Part shown: in pieces, positions 27,901 to 35,639 of the stretch
Layout: each line of letters opens with the position of its first letter
Numbering within the stretch: the stretch's first letter is position 1
Assembly: GCF_007829815.1 (NCBI RefSeq)
Contig: NZ_VIWT01000004.1
Coordinates: forward strand, 248,001 to 312,000
DNA: 64,000 nucleotides
Direction of reading: 5' to 3'
Source of the DNA: Kitasatospora viridis
GTDB lineage: Bacteria; Actinomycetota; Actinomycetes; Streptomycetales; Streptomycetaceae
Made by a program: the position numbers and the translations under genes
Notes under the pieces: generated by a model
The model's input: the letters and a program-made list of their open reading frames with translations, nothing else
Database searches by the model: none
Told to the model about the DNA's origin: nothing

Positions 27901-28251
27901 CTGCTCGGCTCGCTCGCGGCCCGGCTGCGGGCGCTCGGCCACCCGGTGGAGGAAGTGCCGTTCCCCGCCTGGGTGGAGGCCCTGGTGCAGTTCGCGGCCG
28001 GGCACCCCACCCACCCGATGACGGCCTTCGTGCCGCTGTTCGTGGACCGGGCCCCGGGCACCGAGCTGTCGATCAGCGAGATGTACTTCCGGCCGGTCTT
28101 CCCGCGCTTCTCGCGGGCCAACGCGGACCGGGCGCTGGACGGCAGCGGCGTCGAACTTCCGCCGGTGGACGACGCGTTGCTCGACCACTTCATCGGCCGG
28201 CTGCAGGCGACCGGGTGGCTGGCGGCGCCCGGGCGGGTGCTCTCGCCGTGA
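24958..28251 (+). CDS. NRPS with fused MbtH-like domain: MbtH*-A-T-thioester reductase
   Basis: This is a 1097-residue terminal module. Residues 11-63 look like a degenerate MbtH domain: Trp25, Trp35 and Trp55 sit at the MbtH tryptophan positions, in YAVW, PSGW and VARRW. Then come an adenylation domain (about 70-560; YTSGTTGAPKG, NAYGVTEAAV, YRTGDAGRW), a carrier (FFELGGNSL, Ser636) and a reductase domain. The reductase has GATGFCG at 725-731, Thr852 and Tyr883/Lys887, an intact Rossmann and YxxxK set for NADPH-dependent release as aldehyde or alcohol. The pocket by eye is about D-T-E-D-I-G-A-V-T; the extra acidic residues hint at a basic amino acid, tentatively. ATG 24958 has GAGG upstream. 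It is GTGA-coupled to the transferase gene. Confidence 0.93.
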   Translation: MDDVPATDSGRHRVLRNGAGAYAVWRAGAPVPSGWQEVCAAGSRGAALAEVARRWAGPNGLERRGGDGPTLHRLFRARAARQPRALAVVSDEEQLSYGELDDRTDRLAGALRAMGVREGEALPICLPRSTDLVVALLAALKAGAVFLPLDPDYPDARLAHLVAGCGATRVLTSRGNRRRFAGTPVEAVATDEYRTGGAAATSTDPALVGADDPAYLIYTSGTTGAPKGVLVSHRSLAFTVSRAAAAYRITPADRVLHLAALGFDTALEQLFAPLLSGATVVLGGRTTWAPSELLDQLPRLAITVADLTPAYWHHLLGLIPEHEPNPARPRLLIVGGDTVHADDCRDCLRLLPGTRLLNAYGVTEAAVTSTLWEATSAALAQAPAAPVPIGRPLPGARVHLLDAALQPVRPGERGEIYLGGPGVALGYWRSPELTAERFLPDPYARGAGERMYRTGDAGRWRPDGNLELLGRFDDQVKVRGFRVDPVEIESVLAAHPAVRMARVCPAEDGGPDGERRLTAYYTLTDRSRSGADARRSGLRRYLAERLPSFMVPAEFVLLDQLPLTPAGKVDRLRLPRTEPRVRRRAEEDGGPDGRGPGGGAGGSAATRADLARAWEQVLGIERVRAEDDFFELGGNSLLLMEMLARARGTFGIEVGWIRFLTRSLLHDSRLGAFAEAVDIARTGARQAVAREVDLAAESTLDGAGIRTGGGPRPRREAPAELLITGATGFCGIHLLAVLLATTRARIHCLVRAPDEQHAWERLRAAHQRFLGRDLAADRVLPLVGDLTRPRLGLTERRFTELAGSLDAIHHLGGQVNFIYPYHQLHAANVAGTREVIRLAGHSRGIPVHYLSTLAVLAGFGAAGVHEVTEETPLAHSDRLGVGYVESKWVAEAMLHRAAAAGLPVTVVRTNDVTGDLAGGTPNTGTEICALIKYIAESGSCPDVQLPLDFVPADRFSRALAHLAADAPAGGDVYHVVSPRPVLLGSLAARLRALGHPVEEVPFPAWVEALVQFAAGHPTHPMTAFVPLFVDRAPGTELSISEMYFRPVFPRFSRANADRALDGSGVELPPVDDALLDHFIGRLQATGWLAAPGRVLSP

Positions 28252-29045
28252 CCGGCGCGCCGACCGACGGCCGGTGGTGCGAGGCGCTCGACCTGGCGAA
28301 CGCCCCCGGCGACGCGCCCGCCGCCTTCTGCGCCGACCTCTCGCCGTCGAGCCTGCTGGCCGCCTACCGCCGGGGCCTGTTCCCGCTGCCGGCCGCCGAC
28401 GAGTACGCGGCGGCGCTCAACGAGGCGCTGTTCGAGGGCCGGGTCGCGGACGGCTCGATCGGCCTGTCCGGCGCCCCGGCGCAGGCCTACCGGGTGGCCT
28501 GGTGGTCGCCGGACCCGCGCCCGGTGCTCGCCCCCGACCAGGTGCACCTGACCCGCCGGCTCACCCGCCGGCTGCGCAACGGCACGCCCTGGTCGGCCAC
28601 CGCGGACCGGGCCTTCGGCGAGGTGCTGGCCGCCTGCGCGGCGGGGCGCGAGCAGCAGTGGCTGACCGCGGAGCTGCGCGCGTCCCTGGAGCGGCTGCAC
28701 CGGGACGGGTTCGCGCACAGCGCGGAGGTCTGGGAGGGCGGCGAGCTGGTCGGGGGCGTCTTCGGCGTGCTCGCGGGACCGGTCCTCAGCCTGGACTCGA
28801 TGTTCCACCGCCGCCCGGGCGCCGGGCAGGTGGCCGTGGCCGAGCTGGGCGCACGGTTCGCCGAGGCGGGCGGGGAGTTGCTCGACGCGCAGTGGGACAG
28901 CCCGCACGTGCGCGCGCTGGGTGCCCGCCCGGTCGGCCGGGCGGCCTACCTGGCGCGGCTGGGGCGGGACGCGGTGCCGGGCGGGCTGCCGGGCGGCGAG
29001 CGGCCGGTGGCGCGCGCGGCCGTGCTTGCCCCCGCCCGAAGTTGA
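28248..29045 (+). CDS. Leucyl/phenylalanyl-tRNA-protein transferase (Aat) homologue in an NRPS cluster
   Basis: Aat transfers Leu or Phe from tRNA to the N-terminus of proteins. This 265-residue homologue keeps GLFP (43-46), WWSPDPR (85-91), FGEVLAACA, HSAEVWEGGELVGGVFGV (from 157), DSMFHR (183-188; ESMFSR in E. coli) and the D-x-Q pair Asp213/Gln215, the latter implicated in catalysis of the E. coli enzyme. An insert of about 30 residues lies between GLFP and WWSPDPR. GTG 28248 overlaps the stop of the reductase NRPS, so the two are translationally coupled. This argues for a biosynthetic role, such as adding an aminoacyl group from charged tRNA to the NRPS product, rather than N-degron tagging. 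That role is an inference. Confidence 0.85.
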   Translation: MTGAPTDGRWCEALDLANAPGDAPAAFCADLSPSSLLAAYRRGLFPLPAADEYAAALNEALFEGRVADGSIGLSGAPAQAYRVAWWSPDPRPVLAPDQVHLTRRLTRRLRNGTPWSATADRAFGEVLAACAAGREQQWLTAELRASLERLHRDGFAHSAEVWEGGELVGGVFGVLAGPVLSLDSMFHRRPGAGQVAVAELGARFAEAGGELLDAQWDSPHVRALGARPVGRAAYLARLGRDAVPGGLPGGERPVARAAVLAPARS

Positions 29046-29052
29046 CGCCCCG

Positions 29053-29766
29053 TCAGTTCTCGGGCAGTCCGAAGGCGGCCAGCAGGGCGTCGACCCCGGC
29101 CGTCAGCGCGGCGGGGCCGGCCGGCTGCACGAGGTGCTCGGCGGTGCGGCGCAGGGCCGGGGTCTCCTGGACGGACAGGTGCTGGAGGCCGAGCCGGATG
29201 CCGATCTCGGGGGCGGTGGGGTCGTCGATCACGGCCTGGAGGTCGGTGAGGACGGAGCCGAGGGTCCACCCGGTCACGGCGCGGTAGGCCAGGGCCGCCG
29301 TCGGGTCGTCCAGGCCGGCCCGGCCGAGCAGCGCCAGCACCCGGTCGTGGGTGCGCAGCACGGCCGGGGGGCGGCGGGTCAGCGGCACCGCCAGCATCCG
29401 GGTGGCCAGCAGCGGGGCCACCTGCGGGTGCGCCAGCGCCACCCGGTAGGTGGTCAGCACCACCCGGTGGAGTCCGGCCCGCCAGTCCGCGTCCGGCGGC
29501 GCCGCGGTGCGCTCCAGCTCCTGCTCGACCTCTTCGTGCAGCACCTCGACCAGGCCGTCGAGAAGGGCGCTCTTGCCGTTGGCGTAGCGGTACAGCGACA
29601 TGGCCTCGACGCCCAGTTCGGCGGCGACCTTGCGCATGCTCAGCCCGGACAGGCCCTCGCGGCCCACCAGCTCGAAGGCGGTGCGCAGCACGCGGGAGCG
29701 GCTGAGCCTGCCGTAGCGGCCTCGGTCACCGGTGCGGCGGGCTGGTCCGGCCGGGTTGCTGGACAT
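29053..29766 (-). CDS. TetR-family transcriptional regulator
   Basis: This 237-residue repressor-type protein has an N-terminal helix-turn-helix domain (about 18-65; GLSGLSMRKVAAELGVEAMSLY is its recognition segment, followed by RYANGKSALLDGL) and an all-helical ligand-binding domain of the TetR_C type. It faces the Aat-like gene with seven bases between the stops and diverges from the glycan operon. It may control the NRPS genes, the glycan operon or itself. An imperfect inverted repeat lies in its upstream region at 29857-29875. The ligand is unknown. Confidence 0.93.
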   Translation of the reverse strand: MSSNPAGPARRTGDRGRYGRLSRSRVLRTAFELVGREGLSGLSMRKVAAELGVEAMSLYRYANGKSALLDGLVEVLHEEVEQELERTAAPPDADWRAGLHRVVLTTYRVALAHPQVAPLLATRMLAVPLTRRPPAVLRTHDRVLALLGRAGLDDPTAALAYRAVTGWTLGSVLTDLQAVIDDPTAPEIGIRLGLQHLSVQETPALRRTAEHLVQPAGPAALTAGVDALLAAFGLPEN

Positions 29767-29822
29767 GTCTCCCCTGCTCGTGGTGGTCGGTGCCGGGCGC
29801 CGGACCCCTTGCGGATCAGGTG

Positions 29823-29875
29823 TTGACCGACGGGCCGATGAGGAACATTCTGGACGTGTACGTCGTAAGCCTACA
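29823..29875 (+). promoter_or_regulatory. Candidate glycan-operon promoter with an operator-like repeat
   Basis: TTGACC (29823-29828) and CATTCT (29846-29851) are 17 bases apart and fit a rightward vegetative promoter ahead of the glycosyltransferase at 29969. Just downstream, TGTACG-N7-CCTACA (29857-29875) is an imperfect inverted repeat of TetR-operator size between this operon and the divergent TetR gene. Neither element is proven. Confidence 0.4.
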
Positions 29876-29968
29876 ACGCCAGGTTACGCCGAAAGGCTCA
29901 GGCGAAGGCCCGTGACAAGGCCCCCGTGACCGGGCGCGGCACCACGAAGACGGACGAAGACGGACCAG

Positions 29969-30736
29969 GTGATCCGGATGCTCCTCCTCAGGCCTCCCAC
30001 CAACCCCGCGGGCGTTCCCCCCGACCTGCGGCGACCCCCCGTCGACCTGGAGGTCGTCGTCCCCGCCAAGGACGAGGAGGGGCGGCTGCCCGCCACCCTG
30101 GAGGCGGTGCGCGGCCTGCTGGCCGCCCGCCCGTGGTCCTCGGCCGTGGTGGTGGTCGACAACGACAGCGTGGACGGCACCCTCGACATCTGCCGCGACC
30201 GCGCCGGTGCCCGCGTACCGGTCCACGTGATCGGCTGCAGCGAGCACGGCAAGGGCGCGGCCGTGCACCGCGGGCTGGCCACCTCCACCGCCCGCTACAC
30301 CGGCTTCCTGGACGCCGACAACGCCACCCCCGTGCGCCACCTCGACACCGCGATGGACCTGCTCGCCCAGGGCTGGTCGGCGGTGATCGGCTCGCGGCTC
30401 GCCGAGGGCGCCCCGCGGCCGGCCCGGCAGTCGGTGCTGCGGCAGGGCGGCAGCTGGCTCTTCCACCGCACCGCCCACCACCTGCTGCCGGACATCGCCG
30501 ACAGCCAGTGCGGCTTCAAGTTCTTCGACGGCGCGCTGGTGCGCGCGGTGCTGCCGCGCTGCCGGATCGACGGCTTCTCCTTCGACGTCGAGCTGCTGGC
30601 CCTGATCGCCCGCGGCGGCGGGCGGATCGCCGAGATCCCGGTGGACTGGACGGACGTGCCCGGCTCCACCTTCTCCGCCCGGCGGGACGGCCTGCGCTCG
30701 ATGGCCGACCTCCTCCGCATCTCCCTCAGCAGGTGA
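29969..30736 (+). CDS. Family 2 glycosyltransferase (polyprenyl-phosphate sugar transferase type)
   Basis: This 255-residue GT2 enzyme is of the DPM1/ALG5-like group, which transfers a sugar from a nucleotide donor to polyprenyl phosphate at the membrane. It shows LEVVVPAKDEEGRLPATL, VVVDNDSVDGT, the metal-binding DADNATP (DxD region) and DSQCGFKFF. It starts at GTG 29969 or ATG 29978. It is the first gene of a seven-gene rightward operon and probably supplies lipid-linked sugar to the GT39-like enzyme encoded downstream. Confidence 0.88.
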   Translation: MIRMLLLRPPTNPAGVPPDLRRPPVDLEVVVPAKDEEGRLPATLEAVRGLLAARPWSSAVVVVDNDSVDGTLDICRDRAGARVPVHVIGCSEHGKGAAVHRGLATSTARYTGFLDADNATPVRHLDTAMDLLAQGWSAVIGSRLAEGAPRPARQSVLRQGGSWLFHRTAHHLLPDIADSQCGFKFFDGALVRAVLPRCRIDGFSFDVELLALIARGGGRIAEIPVDWTDVPGSTFSARRDGLRSMADLLRISLSR

Positions 30737-30742
30737 CCGACG

Positions 30743-32182
30743 ATGACCGAGTCATGCCCCGCACCGCGCCGGCCCGCCAACCTGGCCCGGCTCGCGGACC
30801 ACCGGATCCTCTTCCTCAACTGGCGCGACCCCGGCCACCCGCGGGCCGGCGGCGCCGAGGCCTACTGCTTCGAGATCGCCCGGCGCCTGGCCGCGGCCGG
30901 CGCCGAGGTCACCCTGTTCACCGCCCGCCCGCCGGGCAGCGCCGCCGAGGAGCGGGTCCAGGGCGTGCGGGTGCTGCGCCACGGCGGCAGCTACGGGGTC
31001 TACCGGGCCGCCGCGCTGCACCTGCTCACCCACCGGCACGGCTACGACGCGGTGGTCGACTGCCAGAACGGGATCCCGTTCTTCTCGCCGCTGTTCCTGG
31101 CCCGCTGGACCGCGGTGGTGATGGTCGTGCACCACGTCCACCAGCAGCAGTTCGACCGCTACTTCCGGTTCCCGATGAACTCGGTCGGGCGGCTGCTGGA
31201 GAAGCGGGTCAGCCGGCTGGTCTACCGGCACCGCCCGATCGTCACCGTCTCGCCCTCCACCCGGGCCGGCATCCGCCGCGAGCTCGGCTTCACCAACCCC
31301 GTGCACCTGGTGCCCAACGGCGGGCCCGGGCCGAGCGACGCGCCGCTGCCCCCGCGCAGCCCCCGCCCGGCCATCGCGGTGGTGAGCCGGCTGGTCGCGC
31401 ACAAGCGGGTGGACTGGCTGCTGAAGGCCGCCGCCCGGGCCGCCGCGAACTGGCCCGGACTCACCCTGGACATCGCCGGCGACGGGCCCGAGCTGCCCGA
31501 ACTGCGCCGGCTGGCCGCCCGCTACGGGCTGGCCGACACCGTCACCTTCCACGGCCACGTCGACGAGCGGCGCAAGCGCGAGCTGCTGGCCCGCGCCTGG
31601 CTGACCGTCATCCCCTCGGTGGCGGAGGGCTGGGGGCTCACCGCCATCGAGGCGAACACCGTCGGCACGCCGGTGCTGGCCTACGACGTGCCCGGCCTGC
31701 GCGACGCCGTCCGCGACCGGCAGACCGGCTGGCTGCTCACCGCCGGCGGCGACCTGGCCACCGGCCTGGACCGGGCGCTCGGCATCCTCGCCGACGCCGA
31801 CGAGCGCGAACGGATCGCCGAGCGCTGCCGGGCCTGGGCGGGCGGCTTCTCCTGGGACGCCAGCGCCGAACGGATGGCCGGCGTGCTGCTCGGCGAGTAC
31901 CGCCGGGTCGAGGCCCGGCGCCGCTCCCGCCGCCACCCCAGCAACCTGGCCGTGCGCGCCCGCTTCCCGGTCCGCGACCCGGAACAGGCCGCCCGCGCCC
32001 TGGGCACCGGGGTGCGCGGCACCGACCACTGGGCCCGCACCGCCGAGGGCTTCACCCTGCTGCTGGGCGACTGCGACGAGCTGCGCGCCTGCGCGGCCCT
32101 GCGCCGCCTCGGCTACCAGGGCGCCTCCGTCGCGCTGGCCAGCCACGTCGACGAACTGGCACCCACGGAGCCGACACCATGA
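30743..32182 (+). CDS. Family 4 glycosyltransferase
   Basis: This 479-residue GT-B fold enzyme has the N-terminal RAGGAEAYCFEIARRLAAAG acceptor loop, a linker, and a C-terminal donor domain with VSRLVAHKRVDWLLKA and the EX7E-type motif SVAEGWGLTAIEAN. A C-terminal extension of about 110 residues (after about 370) is not part of the usual GT4 core. It lies six bases after the GT2 stop, and its stop overlaps the flippase-GT start as ATGA, so it is part of one translational unit making a surface glycan. Confidence 0.9.
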   Translation: MTESCPAPRRPANLARLADHRILFLNWRDPGHPRAGGAEAYCFEIARRLAAAGAEVTLFTARPPGSAAEERVQGVRVLRHGGSYGVYRAAALHLLTHRHGYDAVVDCQNGIPFFSPLFLARWTAVVMVVHHVHQQQFDRYFRFPMNSVGRLLEKRVSRLVYRHRPIVTVSPSTRAGIRRELGFTNPVHLVPNGGPGPSDAPLPPRSPRPAIAVVSRLVAHKRVDWLLKAAARAAANWPGLTLDIAGDGPELPELRRLAARYGLADTVTFHGHVDERRKRELLARAWLTVIPSVAEGWGLTAIEANTVGTPVLAYDVPGLRDAVRDRQTGWLLTAGGDLATGLDRALGILADADERERIAERCRAWAGGFSWDASAERMAGVLLGEYRRVEARRRSRRHPSNLAVRARFPVRDPEQAARALGTGVRGTDHWARTAEGFTLLLGDCDELRACAALRRLGYQGASVALASHVDELAPTEPTP

Positions 32183-34761
32183 CCGCCACCGCCACCACCC
32201 GGCCCGCACCCCCGGACACCCGGCCCGCCGCCGTGCCCGAGCACCGCGGCGACGAGGCGACCGCGGTGGACGGCGCCCGCTGGTTCGCCGCCGCCTACCT
32301 CGCCGTCGGCGCCCTCAACTACGGCTACGCGCTGGTGCTCACCCACCTGCTGGCGCCCGGCGCGTTCGCCCGCTTCGCCGCCGGGCAGAGCCTGCTGCTG
32401 TGCGCCTCCGCCGTCTCGGTCGTCGCCGTCCCCTGGGTGCTCGCCCAGGAGCTGGCGCGCAGCCGCGACGAGGAGCAGCGCGGCGCCGCGGTGGCCTTCG
32501 CGGTGTGCACCAGCCTGATCGGCGGCGTGCTCTCCGCGCTGGCCGTGGGCGCGATCGGCGTGGAGTTCGCCGGTCCGCTGACCGCGGCCGTGCTGGCCGT
32601 GGTGACGCTGCTGATCTACCTGACCCGGGTCACCGTCGGCTGGCTGCAGGGCTGCGAGCGGCTGCGCCCGATGGCCGGCGTCGCGGTCGCCGAGGCCGCG
32701 CTGAAGGTCGGCGCCGGGCTGGTGCTGGTCGTGCTGGCCCACGAGGCGCAGGTCGGCGCGCTGGCCGCCTTCGGCGTCGGGCTGCTGCCCTACCTGCTCT
32801 ACTGGCCGCGCCGCCGCTCCGGCGCCCCGCGCCGGACCTGGCGCGGCCTGCTGGCCCGCACCGCGCTGTGGCGCCGCGCCGCCGGGATCGCCTGCCTGCA
32901 GGGCCTGGTGGCCGTGCTGGCCGCCGCCGACGTGGTACTGGTCGCGATCCTGTCGCACAACTCGGCGCAGGCCGCCGGCTACCAGGCCGCCGCCGCGCTG
33001 GGCCGCACCCCCTACTTCGTCGCGGGCGCCGTCGCGATGGCCTTCTTCCCGGCCCTGTCGCGGCGCGCGGCCGGCACCCCGCTGGCCGCCCGCGCGGTGC
33101 GGATGTACACCGGCGTGACGCTGCCGCTGGTGGCCGTCTGCGCCACCGTGCCGGCCGCGGTGGTGGCCGCGGTGTTCCCCGGCAGCCTCTCCTCGGCCGG
33201 GCCGGTCATGCCGTGGGCGGCGGTCAGCGGTTTCGCGCTGGGCGTGATCAGCCTCGCGGTGCTGTTCTTCCAGGCGGTCGACGACTACGCCGTGCGCGGG
33301 CTGCTCGCGCTCGGTGTGCCCGTGCAGGGCGCCGCGCTGCTGGCCGGCTGGCAGCTGGGCGGGGTGCACGGGCTGGCGGTCGGCGCGAGCTGCGGGCTGC
33401 TCGTGGTGGCCGCGCTGGTGGTCCGCCGCCTGGTCCGCTGCCACGGCGCCGGCGTGCTGGCCGGCCTGCCGCGCCTGGCTCCGCTGCTGCTGGTCGGCGT
33501 GCTGCTGGTGCTGCGCCCGCACCCGGTGGTGTGGGCGGCGGCCGCGGTGCTGGTCTCGGTGCACGCCGTGCTGCGCTTCCTGACCGAGCGTCAGGAGGAG
33601 CCGCGGCGGCCCCGGGTGGTGGTCTCCAGCTACGACGACGCGCAGAACCCGGCCTACCGGGGCGGCGGCGCCGTGGTCATCGAGCAGATCGCCCGGCGCC
33701 TGGCCGAGCGGTTCGAGGTGACCGTGCTCACCGTCGGTCGGCGCGGCAGCGTGCGCACCGCCGACGGCGTCACCTACCGCGGGCTGCCGCTGAGCTGGGC
33801 GGGCCCGCGGGCCGGTCAGCTGCTCTTCCAGGCCGCACTGCCGCTGATGGCCCGTCGGCTGCGCCACGACCTGTGGCTGGAGAGCTTCACCCCGCCGTTC
33901 TCGGCCGCCCTGCTGCCGCTGTTCACCCGGGCCCCGGTGATCGGCCTGGACCAGGTGCGCGCCGGCCGGGTGATGTGGCACAAGTACCACCTGCCGTTCT
34001 TCCTGGCCGAGCGGCTCAGCTTCCGCTGCTACCGCGACCTGGTCGCGCTCAACGAGGCCGACGCCGCCGAACTGCGCCGCTACAGCCCCCGGGCCCGGGT
34101 GCACGTGATCGCCAACGGCGTCGAGGACCGCCCGGAGCCGGTGCAGCCGGTCGGCGGCGGCGACTTCATCCTCTACCTGGGCCGGATCGACACCTGGCAG
34201 AAGGGCCTGGACCTGCTGCTGCCCGCCTACCGGCAGGCCGCCCCCGCCCTGCCCCTGGTCCTGGCGGGCTCGGGCACCGAGGGCGAGGAGCGCCAACTGC
34301 GCCGGCTGCTGGCCCTGCACGGCCGGGACGACGTGACCTGGCTGGGCCACGTGGGCGAGGAGCACAAGGACCGGATCATGCGCGAGAGCGCGTTCATGGT
34401 GATGCCCTCGCGCCACGAGACCTTCGGGCTGGTCGCCCTGGAGAGCATGGCGTACGGCAAGCCGGTGCTCCACTTCGACCTGCCCTGCCTGCGCTGGATG
34501 AACGGCGAGGGCGACCTGAGCGTCCCGGCCTTCGACGTCGCGGCGCTGGCCGGCGGGATCCGCCACCTGGTCGAGGACGGGGCGGACCGCGCCCGGCTCG
34601 GCCGCGCGGCCCACCTGGCCTCGCGCCGCCTCAGCTGGACGGTGGTGACCGGCCACTACCTGGACCTCGTGCAGAGCCGCCTGGCGTGCGCCGCGGGCGA
34701 CACGGCCGCGATTGCCGCAGCGCAGTCGCCGCCGGAACCGAAGATGATCAGGACCGTCTGA
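32179..34761 (+). CDS. Fusion of a Wzx-like polysaccharide flippase and a family 4 glycosyltransferase
   Basis: This 860-residue protein has two halves. Residues about 25-465 form a multi-spanning membrane domain with a dozen or so hydrophobic helices, resembling MATE/oligosaccharidyl-lipid flippases. Residues about 475-830 form a GT4 glycosyltransferase with VVVSSYDDAQNPAYRGGGAVV at its start, LYLGRIDTWQKGLDLLLPAY and PSRHETFGLVALESMAYGKP (EX7E motif). The reading frame is continuous across the junction, so the fusion appears real. It could couple sugar addition to transport across the membrane. The ATG overlaps the GT4 stop, and its own stop overlaps a possible start of the deacetylase. Confidence 0.9.
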   Translation: MTATATTRPAPPDTRPAAVPEHRGDEATAVDGARWFAAAYLAVGALNYGYALVLTHLLAPGAFARFAAGQSLLLCASAVSVVAVPWVLAQELARSRDEEQRGAAVAFAVCTSLIGGVLSALAVGAIGVEFAGPLTAAVLAVVTLLIYLTRVTVGWLQGCERLRPMAGVAVAEAALKVGAGLVLVVLAHEAQVGALAAFGVGLLPYLLYWPRRRSGAPRRTWRGLLARTALWRRAAGIACLQGLVAVLAAADVVLVAILSHNSAQAAGYQAAAALGRTPYFVAGAVAMAFFPALSRRAAGTPLAARAVRMYTGVTLPLVAVCATVPAAVVAAVFPGSLSSAGPVMPWAAVSGFALGVISLAVLFFQAVDDYAVRGLLALGVPVQGAALLAGWQLGGVHGLAVGASCGLLVVAALVVRRLVRCHGAGVLAGLPRLAPLLLVGVLLVLRPHPVVWAAAAVLVSVHAVLRFLTERQEEPRRPRVVVSSYDDAQNPAYRGGGAVVIEQIARRLAERFEVTVLTVGRRGSVRTADGVTYRGLPLSWAGPRAGQLLFQAALPLMARRLRHDLWLESFTPPFSAALLPLFTRAPVIGLDQVRAGRVMWHKYHLPFFLAERLSFRCYRDLVALNEADAAELRRYSPRARVHVIANGVEDRPEPVQPVGGGDFILYLGRIDTWQKGLDLLLPAYRQAAPALPLVLAGSGTEGEERQLRRLLALHGRDDVTWLGHVGEEHKDRIMRESAFMVMPSRHETFGLVALESMAYGKPVLHFDLPCLRWMNGEGDLSVPAFDVAALAGGIRHLVEDGADRARLGRAAHLASRRLSWTVVTGHYLDLVQSRLACAAGDTAAIAAAQSPPEPKMIRTV

Positions 34762-34772
34762 TGGAGGCCGTC

Positions 34773-35639
34773 ATGACACCAGATCGCGCAGCGTCCGCTC
34801 CCGTCGGACCGGATCCGCTGGGGCCCGACCCGCTGGCCCGGGCACTCCACCACGGCACCCGGCTCATCGTCCTCTCCCCGCACCTCGACGACGCGGTGCT
34901 GTCCTGCGGCGCACTGCTGCTGCGGGCCTGCCGCACCGCCGAGGTCACCGTGGCGACCTTCTTCACCGAGGCGGGCCCGCCGCCGCACACCCTGTCCGCC
35001 CGGCGCTACCTGCGCCAGGTCGGCGACGGCGACGCCGCCCGGCTCTACGCGGCGCGCCGGGCCGAGGACATCCGGGTGATGAACTGGCTGGCCGCCGACT
35101 GGCGGCACCTGGGTCTGCCCGAGGGCCTGTTCCGGCGCCGCGCCGCCACCACCCCGGCCCGCCGCCGGCTGCAGCGGGCGCTGCCCGAGCTCGGGCACGT
35201 CTACCCCACCTACCGCCTGCACCTGGCCGCCGGCCGGATCGCCGACCGGGACGAGGCGGCGCTCAGCGAGGCCACCGCCGCGGTGGCCCGCCTCGCCGCC
35301 CAGGGGCCGGCGCTCTTCCTGGCGCCGCTCGGCGTCGGCGGCCACGCCGACCACCTGATCGTCCGTCAGGCCGCCGCGGCGGCCGCCGGGCGGGTGGTCT
35401 ACTACAGCGACTTCCCCTACAACCTGGCGCAGCCGGCCGACGCCGCCTTCGTCCGCACCCACCACCTGCGGCCGTGCGAGCCGGTGCCGACGGCGCAGCC
35501 GAAGGCCGCGCTGATCCGCGGCTACCGCTCCCAGGTCGACGCGCTCTTCCCCGACGGCCGCATCCCCGAGGCCCCCGAGCTCTACCTGCACCCGGCGCCC
35601 GCCTTCACCGGGCGGCTGATCGGCGGAGGCGTGCGATGA
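34773..35639 (+). CDS. PIG-L (LmbE-like) zinc-dependent N-deacetylase
   Basis: This 288-residue deacetylase is of the family acting on N-acetylglucosamine-type sugars or conjugates. The zinc-site segments LSPHLDDAVLSCG and GGHADHLIV are present, giving the HxDD and HxxH-like ligands. I chose ATG 34773 because GGAGG lies five bases upstream; ATG 34761 overlaps the previous stop (TGATG) and is also possible. The operon context suggests it deacetylates an amino sugar of the glycan or its lipid-linked precursor. Confidence 0.88.
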   Translation: MTPDRAASAPVGPDPLGPDPLARALHHGTRLIVLSPHLDDAVLSCGALLLRACRTAEVTVATFFTEAGPPPHTLSARRYLRQVGDGDAARLYAARRAEDIRVMNWLAADWRHLGLPEGLFRRRAATTPARRRLQRALPELGHVYPTYRLHLAAGRIADRDEAALSEATAAVARLAAQGPALFLAPLGVGGHADHLIVRQAAAAAAGRVVYYSDFPYNLAQPADAAFVRTHHLRPCEPVPTAQPKAALIRGYRSQVDALFPDGRIPEAPELYLHPAPAFTGRLIGGGVR

